15,703 bases of DNA from Candidatus Segatella mututuai (lineage in GTDB: Bacteria; Bacteroidota; Bacteroidia; Bacteroidales; Bacteroidaceae). The stretch covers positions 1 through 15,703 of the forward strand of contig DJOI01000044.1 in NCBI GenBank assembly GCA_002439605.1, read 5' to 3'. Shown here piece by piece: positions 1 to 6,934 of the stretch (position 1 is its first letter; every line of letters begins with the position of its first letter). A program made the position numbers and the translations under genes. The notes below the pieces were generated by a model, which saw only the letters and a list, made by a program, of their open reading frames with translations, searched no databases and was not told the DNA's origin.

Positions 1-1
1 G

Positions 2-136
2 AAAGATATCATCAAAGATAACCCTGGCTTGAAAGGCCTTCGTTTTTCCATGAAAGGGTATGTTGAGCAAGAGTGGATGGAGAATGTGCCCTTGATAGCT
101 GTCTCTGCCTATTTTGAGCGTTCATCCACATGCTAA
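2..136 (+). CDS. C-terminal end of an unrecognised protein (truncated by window edge)
   Basis: An open frame enters from the left edge and reads 44 codons to a TAA stop at 134-136. The visible tail contains LKGLRFSMKGYVEQEW and ends AVSAYFERSSTC. I do not recognise a family from this short fragment, and no catalytic motif, membrane segment or signal is visible. The frame is supported by the sensible mix of residues and by the shift just after its stop to repeat-rich non-coding DNA. It probably shares no operon with the downstream transporter, because about 500 bases with a terminator and a promoter element separate them. Confidence 0.55.
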   Translation, partial: KDIIKDNPGLKGLRFSMKGYVEQEWMENVPLIAVSAYFERSSTC

Positions 137-161
137 TCTTTTTGTTTGCGGAGTAAATCTC

Positions 162-245
162 CGTTCTGTGTCATGGAATGGCCATTCCGTGTCTTGGAAC
201 GCACATTCCGTGACACGGAACGGAGATTCCAAGTCTTGGAATATA
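162..245. repeat. Four tandem 21-base palindromic repeats within a long hairpin
   Basis: Units at 162-182, 183-203, 204-224 and 225-245 follow the pattern NATTCCGTGTCNTGGAACGNN. Units 3 and 4 contain perfect 7-base palindromes around one central base (TTCCGTG-A-CACGGAA and TTCCAAG-T-CTTGGAA). The junction of units 1 and 2 forms GGAATGG/CCATTCC. At a larger scale, bases 156-180 pair with 204-228 over 25 positions (23 Watson-Crick and 2 G-T), so the array can fold into one long stem. No T-run follows, so it is not a classical terminator. Confidence 0.8.
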
Positions 246-372
246 AAATATCCTTGGGAGATGGAAACTTTTCTTTATGAGATGTTTGGTTTTAGATAGT
301 GCAGTCAGTGGTATGTTGGCTGAGAGAATACAGGCTCGCCCCTAACGATATTTCTTTTTCTTTTATTTTTTT

Positions 373-404
373 GCGAAAATAACCTATAGCTTTTCGCTTT
401 TTTT
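373..404 (+). terminator. Intrinsic terminator
   Basis: Stem GCGAAAA (373-379) pairs with TTTTCGC (391-397) across an 11-base loop, and seven T's follow (398-404). It would end transcription from the upstream gene or from a read-through transcript before the SusC operon. The stem is short and A/T-rich, so its strength is uncertain. Confidence 0.6.
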
Positions 405-589
405 GCGACATTAGGAGTATAATATGATTTAACGTAATTCTAAAAACCTAAGCGTATGAAAACAAAGAGATTTACTACTTCGTTTTCCTTCTACTCGATT
501 GCGCTGCCTTTTTTGCTTACAAATTGAAAGAAACAAGGATAAAACGTAAAAAAGTGGAAGAAATATTAGGAAAATTGTGAAACTTTTGC

Positions 590-597
590 TAATTTTG
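590..597 (+). promoter_or_regulatory. Bacteroidota -7 promoter element for the susC-like operon
   Basis: TAATTTTG matches the Bacteroidota -7 consensus TAnnTTTG and lies 43 bases before the ATG at 641. No TTTG is found 19-21 bases upstream, so the -33 element is weak or missing. That would suit a promoter needing an activator, but this is inference. The predicted start of transcription is near 604, giving a leader of roughly 37 bases. Confidence 0.45.
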
Positions 598-640
598 CAT
601 CCGAGAAGAGAGATTAGTGTAATTTTTAATTAATATTTTT

Positions 641-991
641 ATGAAGATGCGACATCTACATTCTGCAGGGAACCGCAGTGTGGTGAGTTCCCTTTTCTAC
701 AGAATGCTGTTGCTATGTATGTTGGGCGTAATCTTGCCACAAACTACTTTTGCAGCGGACAATTCTGTTCAACAAAGAGAGGTTATCTCTGGTGTTATTA
801 CTGATGCCAACACCCAAGAATCTATCGTTGGCGCAAGTGTCATGGTGAAAGGTACCTCGATGGGTGCTGTTACCGATATTGACGGTAAGTATACCTTGAC
901 AGTTGAGAAATTCCCTGTTACGCTTGTTGTCTCCTATGTGGGTTATCAGAAAAAGGAGATAAAGATGACTTCTGGGGGGGGCAAATCATAA
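641..991 (+). CDS. susC-like: SusC-type TonB-dependent transporter, N-terminal fragment (frameshifted)
   Basis: This is the 116-codon first part of a SusC/RagA outer-membrane transporter. Residues 1-39 form a signal peptide: basic start, hydrophobic core MLLLCMLGVIL, and a likely cleavage near TFAA. Residues 48-112 form the carboxypeptidase-regulatory-like domain typical of SusC proteins (ISGVITDANTQ, IVGASVMVKGT, DIDGKYTL, VSYVGYQKKEI). There is no STN domain, so direct signalling to an anti-sigma factor is not expected. The frame ends at TAA 989-991 just after eight G's (974-981). Deleting one G joins it to the next frame as SGGANHNITLSEDSQ, the normal linker of this family, for a protein of 1038 residues. 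As it stands this piece would be an exported domain without a barrel. Confidence 0.9.
   Translation: MKMRHLHSAGNRSVVSSLFYRMLLLCMLGVILPQTTFAADNSVQQREVISGVITDANTQESIVGASVMVKGTSMGAVTDIDGKYTLTVEKFPVTLVVSYVGYQKKEIKMTSGGGKS
974..981 (+). repeat. G8 homopolymer at the susC frameshift point
   Basis: Eight consecutive G's follow the TCT codon at 971-973. With eight G's the frame stops at 991. With seven G's the SusC-type gene is open from 641 to 3758. The length of this tract therefore decides whether a full transporter is made. G-runs of this size are prone to slipped-strand change in cells and also to sequencing or consensus error, and the two cannot be told apart from one sequence. Confidence 0.85.
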
Positions 992-998
992 CATTACC

Positions 999-3758
999 TT
1001 GTCGGAGGATAGCCAAATGATGGAGGAGGTTATCGTCACGGGTTATGGTACTTTCAAGAAATCGGCGTATGCTGGTTCTGCCGCCAACGTGAAAGCAGAC
1101 AAAATCGCTGATGTGCCAACAGTGTCTTTCCAGGATATGTTGCAGGGTAATGCCACGGGTGTGCAGTTCTCTGCGTCATCAGGTCAGCCTGGTGCTTCTT
1201 CCAATGTGAACGTGCGTGGTATGGGTTCCATCAACGCCAGCAACACTCCTCTTTATGTCATTGATGGTGTGCCAGTGATGAGTGGTTCCATCAACTCATT
1301 GGATTCTGACTCTGGACTTGACATCATGTCTACCATCAATACCAATGATATTGCAAGCATTACAGTTATCAAGGATGCAGCCGCGGCATCCCTTTATGGT
1401 TCTCGTGCGGCAAATGGTGTTATCATTATTACGACTAAGCAAGGTCAGCAAGGCAAGCCTAAGGTAACCTTGCAGGCTGACTGGGGATATTCTGACTTTG
1501 CCATGGAATATCGTCCTGTGATGAATGGACAGCAGCGTCGTGAGTATATCTATAATGGTCTTTATGCTGGTCAGATTCGTAAGGGCAAGACTGAGGAGGA
1601 GGCTACAGAGTATGCAGATAAAAAGATAGATAATTATGCTCCTATCCCTTGGTGCGGCTTTGTAGATTGGAATGACATCCTGTTCAAGAAGGGTAGCCAT
1701 CAGCAATATGAGGCTTCCATCTCTGGTGGTGCCGATAAGTTCAAGTATTATTCTTCCATCGCTTACCTCAAGCAAGAGGGTATCACCCAGCGTTCTGGAT
1801 TGGAACGTCTGACGGGTCGCTTGAATGTGGATTACCAAGCCACCAAGAAGTTTAAGTTGGGTGCCAACATCTTGTTCTCAAGTGTCAACCAGGATGTGTA
1901 TGGCGAGGGTTTCTCCTATACTTCTCCTTTCTATTCTTCGAGAAGTGCGGTTACTCCTTCCGACCCTGTTTATAATGAGGATGGTTCATGGAACCGTTCC
2001 TTTATTCGCATTGGTGACCGTAACCCGGCGCTTGCCAATGAGTATGATAGCCAGCGTGAGTATGTGACCCGTACTTTCAATACGGTCTATGGTCAGTATG
2101 AGTTTATCAAGGACTTGAAGTTTAAGTCTACTTTTAGCTACGACTATATCACCACCAAGGGTAAGGACTGGGCTGATCCTCGAACTTCCAATGGCGACAA
2201 AATCAACGGTGGTATGAGCAAGAAGTATTATGAGCGTAGAAAGATGGTATGGGGTAACCAACTCTCGTATGCCAAGACAATCGCTGAGGTTCACAACTTG
2301 GATGGATTGTTGGGCTATGAGATTGACGACCAGTACCGTGATTACCTCTCTGGTTATGCTACCAACTTTGCTACTCCTGACAAGAACGACATCTCCAATG
2401 GTAAGAAAACGGAGTCGGTTGGCGGAAGTGATACTCGCACGCGTATGGTATCTTACATCGGCCGTGTCAACTACAACTATGACAACAAGTATTTCTTGGG
2501 TGGTAGCTATCGTGTGGATGGTAGTTCTCGTTTGCAGCGTTCTCATCGCTGGGGTAGCTTCTGGTCCGTATCTGGAGCTTGGCGTATCATCGAGGAGGAT
2601 TTCATGAAGCCAACATCGGACTGGTTGACCGACTTGAAACTCCGTGCCTCATACGGTGTCAACGGTACTCTTCCTTCTGATTATTATGGTTACTTGGCTT
2701 TGAGTAGCTTGAGCGATGGCTACAACGAGCAACCTGCCATCATCATGTCTCAGCTTGCCAATAACAACTTGAAGTGGGAGACCAACTACAACTTGAACTT
2801 GGGTCTTGACTTCGCCCTCTTCAATCGAGTGAACGTGACTTTGGAGTATTATCTTCGCAACACGAAGAACCTCTTGATGGATAGTCCTGTATCCATGACG
2901 ACAGGTTTTAGTTCTTATCTGATGAACGTCGGTCAGTTGAGAAACCAAGGTGTTGAGTTGGAAATCAACTCTACCAACATCAAGAACAAGGACTTCGAGT
3001 GGAAGACCACTTTCAACCTCTCTCATAACACGAACAAGGTGGTCAATCTCGATGGCGACCAGACGGAGATAGTCAGCAGTACACAAATCCACAAAATCGG
3101 TTACTCCTATCGTTCCTTCTATATGATAGAGTTTGCAGGCATTAACCCTGAGAATGGTAATCCGCAGTTCTATAAGAACGACCTCTTGGAGGATGGTACT
3201 TATAGCAAGGAAATCACAGAGAATGCAGCTGAAGCGAAGTCTATCATGCTCGACAAGCATGCCGAGCCTACTGTGACAGGTGGTCTCTACAATAGTTTCC
3301 GCTATAAGTGGTTCGACTTGAGTTTCCTTTTCAACTATCAGTTTGGTGGGTTCTCCTACGACACATGGGCGCAGAAGACCGAGCATGGTGGTTATGACAT
3401 GGAAGCTAATATCCCAACTTACTATGCAGACAGTTGGAAACAGCCTGGTGACATCACCAAGTATGAGCAGTTCTATGAGAAGAGTTCCAGCGTAGCCATG
3501 CACAAAATTACCAATAGCCGTCGCTTGCATAGCACCGACTATTTCCGCTTGAAGACCTTTACCTTAGGTTTTACTTTACCAAAGCAATGGTTGGGTTCTA
3601 TCGGCTTGAGCAACGCTCGTATCTATATGTCGGCTAACAACCTGTGGACATGGGCTGCATGGGATTATTATGCCCCAGAGTCGGTAGTGAATGGTAGTTC
3701 TACCCAGAACACCCCACCGCTCAAGACAGTGACATTTGGTCTTAATGTAAACTTCTAA
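999..3758 (+). CDS. susC-like: SusC-type TonB-dependent transporter, plug and barrel (frameshifted continuation)
   Basis: This frame holds most of a SusC/RagA transporter, which imports a bound ligand across the outer membrane using TonB energy. Residues 8-18 are the TonB-box region and GYG motif (MMEEVIVTGYG). The plug follows to about residue 150, with SFQDMLQGNATGVQ, NVRGMGSIN, PLYVIDGVPV and SLYGSRAANGVIIITTK. The remaining roughly 770 residues are beta-barrel, with the aromatic-ended C-terminus VTFGLNVNF needed for barrel assembly. The position 999 start is a TTG that is an internal Leu in the repaired protein; the first ATG in frame is at 1017. It has no signal peptide of its own, so without frame restoration it should not reach the outer membrane. 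A SusD partner follows 13 bases downstream. Confidence 0.9.
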   Translation: MSEDSQMMEEVIVTGYGTFKKSAYAGSAANVKADKIADVPTVSFQDMLQGNATGVQFSASSGQPGASSNVNVRGMGSINASNTPLYVIDGVPVMSGSINSLDSDSGLDIMSTINTNDIASITVIKDAAAASLYGSRAANGVIIITTKQGQQGKPKVTLQADWGYSDFAMEYRPVMNGQQRREYIYNGLYAGQIRKGKTEEEATEYADKKIDNYAPIPWCGFVDWNDILFKKGSHQQYEASISGGADKFKYYSSIAYLKQEGITQRSGLERLTGRLNVDYQATKKFKLGANILFSSVNQDVYGEGFSYTSPFYSSRSAVTPSDPVYNEDGSWNRSFIRIGDRNPALANEYDSQREYVTRTFNTVYGQYEFIKDLKFKSTFSYDYITTKGKDWADPRTSNGDKINGGMSKKYYERRKMVWGNQLSYAKTIAEVHNLDGLLGYEIDDQYRDYLSGYATNFATPDKNDISNGKKTESVGGSDTRTRMVSYIGRVNYNYDNKYFLGGSYRVDGSSRLQRSHRWGSFWSVSGAWRIIEEDFMKPTSDWLTDLKLRASYGVNGTLPSDYYGYLALSSLSDGYNEQPAIIMSQLANNNLKWETNYNLNLGLDFALFNRVNVTLEYYLRNTKNLLMDSPVSMTTGFSSYLMNVGQLRNQGVELEINSTNIKNKDFEWKTTFNLSHNTNKVVNLDGDQTEIVSSTQIHKIGYSYRSFYMIEFAGINPENGNPQFYKNDLLEDGTYSKEITENAAEAKSIMLDKHAEPTVTGGLYNSFRYKWFDLSFLFNYQFGGFSYDTWAQKTEHGGYDMEANIPTYYADSWKQPGDITKYEQFYEKSSSVAMHKITNSRRLHSTDYFRLKTFTLGFTLPKQWLGSIGLSNARIYMSANNLWTWAAWDYYAPESVVNGSSTQNTPPLKTVTFGLNVNF

Positions 3759-3771
3759 ATGATAATGTAAT

Positions 3772-5271
3772 ATGAACAAGATATTAAAATATATGATGAT
3801 GGGAGCTTTTGCCGTGACCTTGTCTTCTTGTGGCAATGACTGGCTCGACTTGGAACCATCTACTTCCGTTACGACCAAGGTGGAGACTCTCTCGGATGTG
3901 GAGTTCACGCTCAGTGGTATTTATAGCACCATGCAGAGTTCGGATGCTTATTCTGGACGTTTGGTCTATTATGGAGATGTGACCGGTGACGATATGCAGG
4001 CTGTCAGCTCTACCAAGCGCACGGCTAATGCTTATCTGTATGGCTTCACTAAGAGTAATGCACCTTCCTCTTATTGGAGAATCCCATACGAGATTATCCA
4101 GAACTGCAATGTGATTTTAGCAAATATAGACAAAATTGCAGTGAGTGACAAACAGAAAGCGACCATGGACGACTATAAGGGACAGGCTTTGGCTATCCGT
4201 GGTATGGCTCTCTTCGACTTGACCAAACTCTATGGTTATCCTTACACGATGGACAATGGCGCTTCCATGGGTGCTTGCATCGTGACGGATGTCTTGGAAA
4301 AGGATGCAATGCCACAGCGCAGTACCGTGGCTCAGTGCTATGATCAGATATTGAAGGACTTGGAGGCAAGTGTAGACTTGCTTGGTGAGGAATTCAACAA
4401 GGGTAAGTTCAATAAGTGGGCAGCGCTCACCTTATTGAGCCGTGTGTATCTCTATCATGGAGACAACGAGAAGGCTTTGAAAGCAGCCGAGGATGCTATC
4501 AAAGGCGCAGAACAGAAGAAGGTTGGCTATCACTTGTGGACTAATGAAGAATATCCTTTTGCTTGGGGCAATGATGCGAGTGCATTGAACCCAGGTGAGG
4601 TGCTCTTCGAGGTTGTCAACTTGACAACCGATTCTCCTGGCAAGGAGAGCTTGGGCTATCTCTATTCTCCATCTGGATATGCAGATGCTTGTGTGACAGT
4701 ATCTTTCTATAATGAATTGCTGAAAGATCCTAATGATGTACGTAAAGATATCATCAATGTAGCTGAAAAGAAGGATTACTCTTCTTCCTCCATTTATGGT
4801 AGAGGTTATGTCAATAAGTTCCAACCACAACAGGGTGAGAATGTCGCCGATGCCAATATCCCTCTAATTCGCCTCTCTGAGGCTTACTTGAACGCTGCTG
4901 AGGCTGCTGCTAAGTTGACGGCAGCTGGCAATGATCATAATGCTGAGGCAGTCCAATACCTTGAGAAAATTGTCAATCGTGCTAACCTGGAAAAACACGT
5001 GGATGCAAGTGCAACGGTCACTGTAGACCAAGTTCTTGAGGAACGCAGAAAGGAACTTGTTGGTGAAGGACATCGCATGTTCGACTTGTTGAGAAATGGT
5101 AAGTCGATAGAAAGAAAGGATGAGTCTAACAAGGCGTTGAGCAAGACCAGTCACACTTGTAGCGATGAGTTCATGACCATTGGTCTTGACAACTACAAGA
5201 TTGTCCTCCCAATCCCATTGGCAGAGCGCAATGTGAGCCATCTTCCTAACAACCCTGGTTATGGTGAGTAA
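3772..5271 (+). CDS. susD-like: SusD/RagB-type surface lipoprotein
   Basis: This 499-residue protein is the ligand-capturing lid of the preceding SusC-type transporter. The N-terminus is a lipoprotein signal with the lipobox LSSC and the lipidated Cys at residue 20; the following GNDWLD includes an acidic residue, as in many surface-exported Bacteroidota lipoproteins. Family hallmarks include the start WLDLEPSTSVTT, the helical TPR-like segment KGQALAIRGMALFDLTKLYGYPY, and the C-terminal block RLSEAYLNAAEAAAKL, LEERRKELVGEGHRMFDLLR and NNPGYGE. Length is normal. The 13-base gap after the transporter indicates cotranscription. The ligand cannot be deduced; most SusD proteins bind glycans, but some bind peptides or other nutrients. 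No glycoside hydrolase is nearby. Confidence 0.95.
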   Translation: MNKILKYMMMGAFAVTLSSCGNDWLDLEPSTSVTTKVETLSDVEFTLSGIYSTMQSSDAYSGRLVYYGDVTGDDMQAVSSTKRTANAYLYGFTKSNAPSSYWRIPYEIIQNCNVILANIDKIAVSDKQKATMDDYKGQALAIRGMALFDLTKLYGYPYTMDNGASMGACIVTDVLEKDAMPQRSTVAQCYDQILKDLEASVDLLGEEFNKGKFNKWAALTLLSRVYLYHGDNEKALKAAEDAIKGAEQKKVGYHLWTNEEYPFAWGNDASALNPGEVLFEVVNLTTDSPGKESLGYLYSPSGYADACVTVSFYNELLKDPNDVRKDIINVAEKKDYSSSSIYGRGYVNKFQPQQGENVADANIPLIRLSEAYLNAAEAAAKLTAAGNDHNAEAVQYLEKIVNRANLEKHVDASATVTVDQVLEERRKELVGEGHRMFDLLRNGKSIERKDESNKALSKTSHTCSDEFMTIGLDNYKIVLPIPLAERNVSHLPNNPGYGE

Positions 5272-5297
5272 CCTAAGAATGATGAAGAGTAAAAAGT

Positions 5298-6428
5298 ATG
5301 AAACTGAATCATAAGTTTTTTGCAATAGTAATGGTGATGTTGACGATGTTCAGCATCACCATTTCAGCTAAGAAGAACATAGTTGATGATAATAAGTTGT
5401 CTTGCGATGGACCATACGTGATTTATCAAGAGGATGGTCGTGTGCGAGTCGTTGATGTGACGGTAGGTGGCGAGATAAGGGATACTACCTACGCTTCCTT
5501 ACCAAAGGACTTTATCTTGCATGTCGCCGACCATGAGGGCAATTATCCGTTCGACGTGAAGTTGCATCCTGTGGTCCGCCAACCTTGGAAGCAAGAGCCG
5601 GCAAAGAAGACTTTTGTGATGTCCGATCCTCATGGCCGTCTAAATTTGGTAGTCAACCTCTTGAAGGCAAATGGTGTGATAGATAGTCAGCTGAGATGGG
5701 CATACGGCAATAACCAGTTGGTGGTCATTGGCGACATCTTCGACCGAGGCTATGACGTGCCGCAAATCTTTTGGCTGTTCTATAAGTTGGAGGTTGAGGC
5801 TGCCGAGTGTGGTGGTCGCGTCACTGTGATGTTGGGCAACCATGAGCCGATGGAGTTGGCGGGTGACATGCGCTATGCAAAGCCTAAGTATAAGCTGCTT
5901 GCCGACAAGTTAGGGATGTCTTACCGCCATCTCTTTGGTGCAAATACAGAGTTGGGCAGATGGCTTGGCACTCGTAATGCCATTCAGGTGATAGGTCGCA
6001 ATCTCTTCGTCCATGCGGGTATCAGCAAGGAATTTTATGACCGCAACCTTTCCATTCCTGTGGTCAACGATACCATCAGCAGCGTTCTCTTCATGAAGAG
6101 CAAGCAGCGCAAGGCGCATTCCGAGTTCTGTAAGTTCCTTTATGGCAATCGAGGACCTATCTGGTATCGTGGCTTGGTTTTGAAGTCCAAAAAATGGTCA
6201 CCTTTGCCAAGCGACTCTTTGGATATGGTACTTCGACGTTACAACGTGGATAGAATCTACGTAGGCCATACGATATTTAAAGACATCAAGAAGTTCTACA
6301 AGGGAAAGGTTGTCGCAGTCAATGTGGATAACTTGGAGAACTACAATCACCAACGTGGTAGGGCTGTCCTGATAGATGAGGACAAGGTCTACGTTGTGGG
6401 TGACAAGGGTATCAAGCGCAAGCTATAG
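5298..6428 (+). CDS. Exported PPP-family metallophosphatase (Shewanella-like phosphatase type)
   Basis: This 376-residue protein has an N-terminal signal peptide (hydrophobic core about residues 7-23, likely cleavage after ISA at 24), so it should act in the periplasm or beyond. The metallophosphoesterase motifs are in order: SDPHGR (109-114), GDIFDRG (145-151), GNHE (180-183), HAG (239-241) and GH (323-324). Expected two-metal ligands are D110, H112, D146, N181, H239 and H324. The GDxxDRG plus GNHE pair is that of PPP-type protein phosphatases, and secreted bacterial members belong to the Shewanella-like group. The substrate is unknown and could be a phosphoprotein, phosphopeptide or small phosphoester. 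The gene starts 26 bases after the SusD-type gene and ends in a strong terminator, so it is the last gene of that operon. Confidence 0.9.
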   Translation: MKLNHKFFAIVMVMLTMFSITISAKKNIVDDNKLSCDGPYVIYQEDGRVRVVDVTVGGEIRDTTYASLPKDFILHVADHEGNYPFDVKLHPVVRQPWKQEPAKKTFVMSDPHGRLNLVVNLLKANGVIDSQLRWAYGNNQLVVIGDIFDRGYDVPQIFWLFYKLEVEAAECGGRVTVMLGNHEPMELAGDMRYAKPKYKLLADKLGMSYRHLFGANTELGRWLGTRNAIQVIGRNLFVHAGISKEFYDRNLSIPVVNDTISSVLFMKSKQRKAHSEFCKFLYGNRGPIWYRGLVLKSKKWSPLPSDSLDMVLRRYNVDRIYVGHTIFKDIKKFYKGKVVAVNVDNLENYNHQRGRAVLIDEDKVYVVGDKGIKRKL

Positions 6429-6513
6429 TCTCACGTAAAAGTTTTTCTTAGAAAATCTGTCATTCTGCCACTCATCCTTTCGAAATCCTTTTGTTTGTCG
6501 AGGATTTGGGGCG

Positions 6514-6554
6514 GTGGCAGATATTTTTTTGAAAGTTTATCTGCCACTTTTTTT
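6514..6554 (+). terminator. Intrinsic terminator of the susCD-phosphatase operon
   Basis: GTGGCAGATA (6514-6523) pairs perfectly with TATCTGCCAC (6538-6547), with a 14-base loop and seven T's directly after (6548-6554). It lies 85 bases past the phosphatase stop codon. On the other strand no T-run follows, so it acts only on plus-strand transcription. The upstream CTGCCAC at 6465-6471 can compete for the left arm. Confidence 0.9.
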
Positions 6555-6604
6555 GTTTCTTTGCCGATTACTTTGAAAATAAAACTTGTATTCAGCAACG
6601 ATAT

Positions 6605-6645
6605 AAAACAAAAAAGCCTCGCAAGTTTTTGGCTTGCAAGGCTTT
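6605..6645 (-). terminator. Intrinsic terminator of tRNA-Asn
   Basis: On the minus strand a 13-pair stem (plus coordinates 6633-6645 with 6613-6625, one mismatch at 6620/6638) with a 7-base loop is followed by TTTGTTTT (6612-6605). It begins 9 bases past the tRNA 3' end, so the tRNA is probably a single-gene transcript. Confidence 0.85.
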
Positions 6646-6653
6646 GAATCTTG

Positions 6654-6727
6654 CGCTTCAAGATGGGCTTGAACCAACGACCCCCTGATTAACAGTCAGG
6701 TGCTCTAACCAACTGAGCTATTGAAGC
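6654..6727 (-). tRNA. tRNA-Asn (anticodon GTT)
   Basis: On the minus strand, acceptor GCTTCAA pairs with TTGAAGC and is followed by discriminator G. The D-arm is GCTC/GAGC with loop AGTTGGTTA. The anticodon arm is CCTGA-CTGTTAA-TCAGG, giving anticodon GTT, which reads asparagine codons AAC and AAU. The T-arm is GTTGG-TTCAAGC-CCATC, with one T-T mismatch at its second pair. Length is 74 bases. CCA is not encoded (CAA follows), so it must be added by the CCA-adding enzyme. Confidence 0.97.
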
Positions 6728-6758
6728 ATTGGTGCAAATAATCTCTCATTTGCGGTTG

Positions 6759-6790
6759 CAAAGGTAGTGACTTTTTTTTATTCTACCAAA
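6759..6790 (-). promoter_or_regulatory. Consensus Bacteroidota promoter of tRNA-Asn
   Basis: On the minus strand TTTG (plus 6790-6787) is followed by exactly 20 bases and then TACCTTTG (plus 6766-6759). This fits the vegetative Bacteroidota promoter TTTG-N19-21-TAnnTTTG. The expected transcription start is near 6752, about 25 bases before the mature tRNA 5' end. Confidence 0.85.
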
Positions 6791-6871
6791 TTTTTTTTGG
6801 AAAAAAATGTGTTTTTGATGAAAAAACATTATTTTTTTTATTTTTGAGTCTCTTTTTAGGATATAAATGAG

Positions 6872-6879
6872 TATTTTTG
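6872..6879 (+). promoter_or_regulatory. -7 promoter element upstream of the S41 peptidase gene
   Basis: TATTTTTG matches TAnnTTTG and lies 55 bases before the ATG at 6935. The nearest TTTG (6843-6846) is 25 bases away, longer than the usual 19-21, so the -33 element is poor. The promoter is plausible but not textbook. Confidence 0.45.
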
Positions 6880-6934
6880 TAGCCGAAAGACGTGCATAAG
6901 CGTCAGTTGTCATATTTGGAAATAAATAATATAG

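Larger units (their letters stand above)
137..640. other. Non-coding region upstream of the susC-like gene
   Basis: This 504-base stretch separates the upstream gene tail from the SusC-type gene. It contains the 21-base palindromic repeats (162-245), an intrinsic terminator (373-404), a -7 promoter element (590-597) and a possible 23-codon reading frame at 456-527. I see nothing assignable in 246-372, which becomes very T-rich after about 350. No gene for an ECF sigma factor, anti-sigma factor or hybrid two-component regulator lies here, so the usual local regulator of a SusCD locus is absent from this side. Confidence 0.7.
6429..6934. other. Intergenic region holding tRNA-Asn, terminators and promoters
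   Basis: This 506-base stretch between the phosphatase and S41 peptidase genes contains a plus-strand terminator with an alternative upstream fold (6465-6554), the minus-strand tRNA-Asn (6654-6727) with its own promoter and terminator, and a -7 element for the peptidase gene (6872-6879). Bases 6771-6845 are a run of poly-T and poly-A tracts in which I see no gene. Confidence 0.8.

Noticed and set aside
162..245. Possible CRISPR array
   Set aside because: The 21-base units are directly adjacent with no unique spacers, and no cas gene is present.
114..299. 61-codon plus-strand frame with repeated heptapeptides (HSVSWNA type)
   Set aside because: The heptapeptides are a by-product of the 21-base palindromic DNA repeats. 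The frame starts inside the upstream gene tail and has no other protein-like features.
960..1020. Programmed ribosomal frameshift as the explanation for the split SusC gene
   Set aside because: SusC genes are not known to use one, and I see no clear slippery heptamer with a downstream pseudoknot. A variable G tract or a sequence error is simpler.
2649..3530. 293-codon minus-strand frame
   Set aside because: It is opposite the barrel part of the SusC-type gene and shows no motif, signal or promoter.
6431..6661. 76-codon minus-strand frame
   Set aside because: It overlaps the tRNA 3' end, the tRNA terminator and the operon terminator. Its residues simply translate those stems and T-runs.
6806..6845. 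Second plus-strand terminator before the S41 peptidase gene
   Set aside because: AATGT/ACATT plus TTTTT/AAAAA can pair and T-runs follow, but the stem has only one G-C pair and a bulge. It may simply reflect the poly-A/poly-T tracts of this promoter region.
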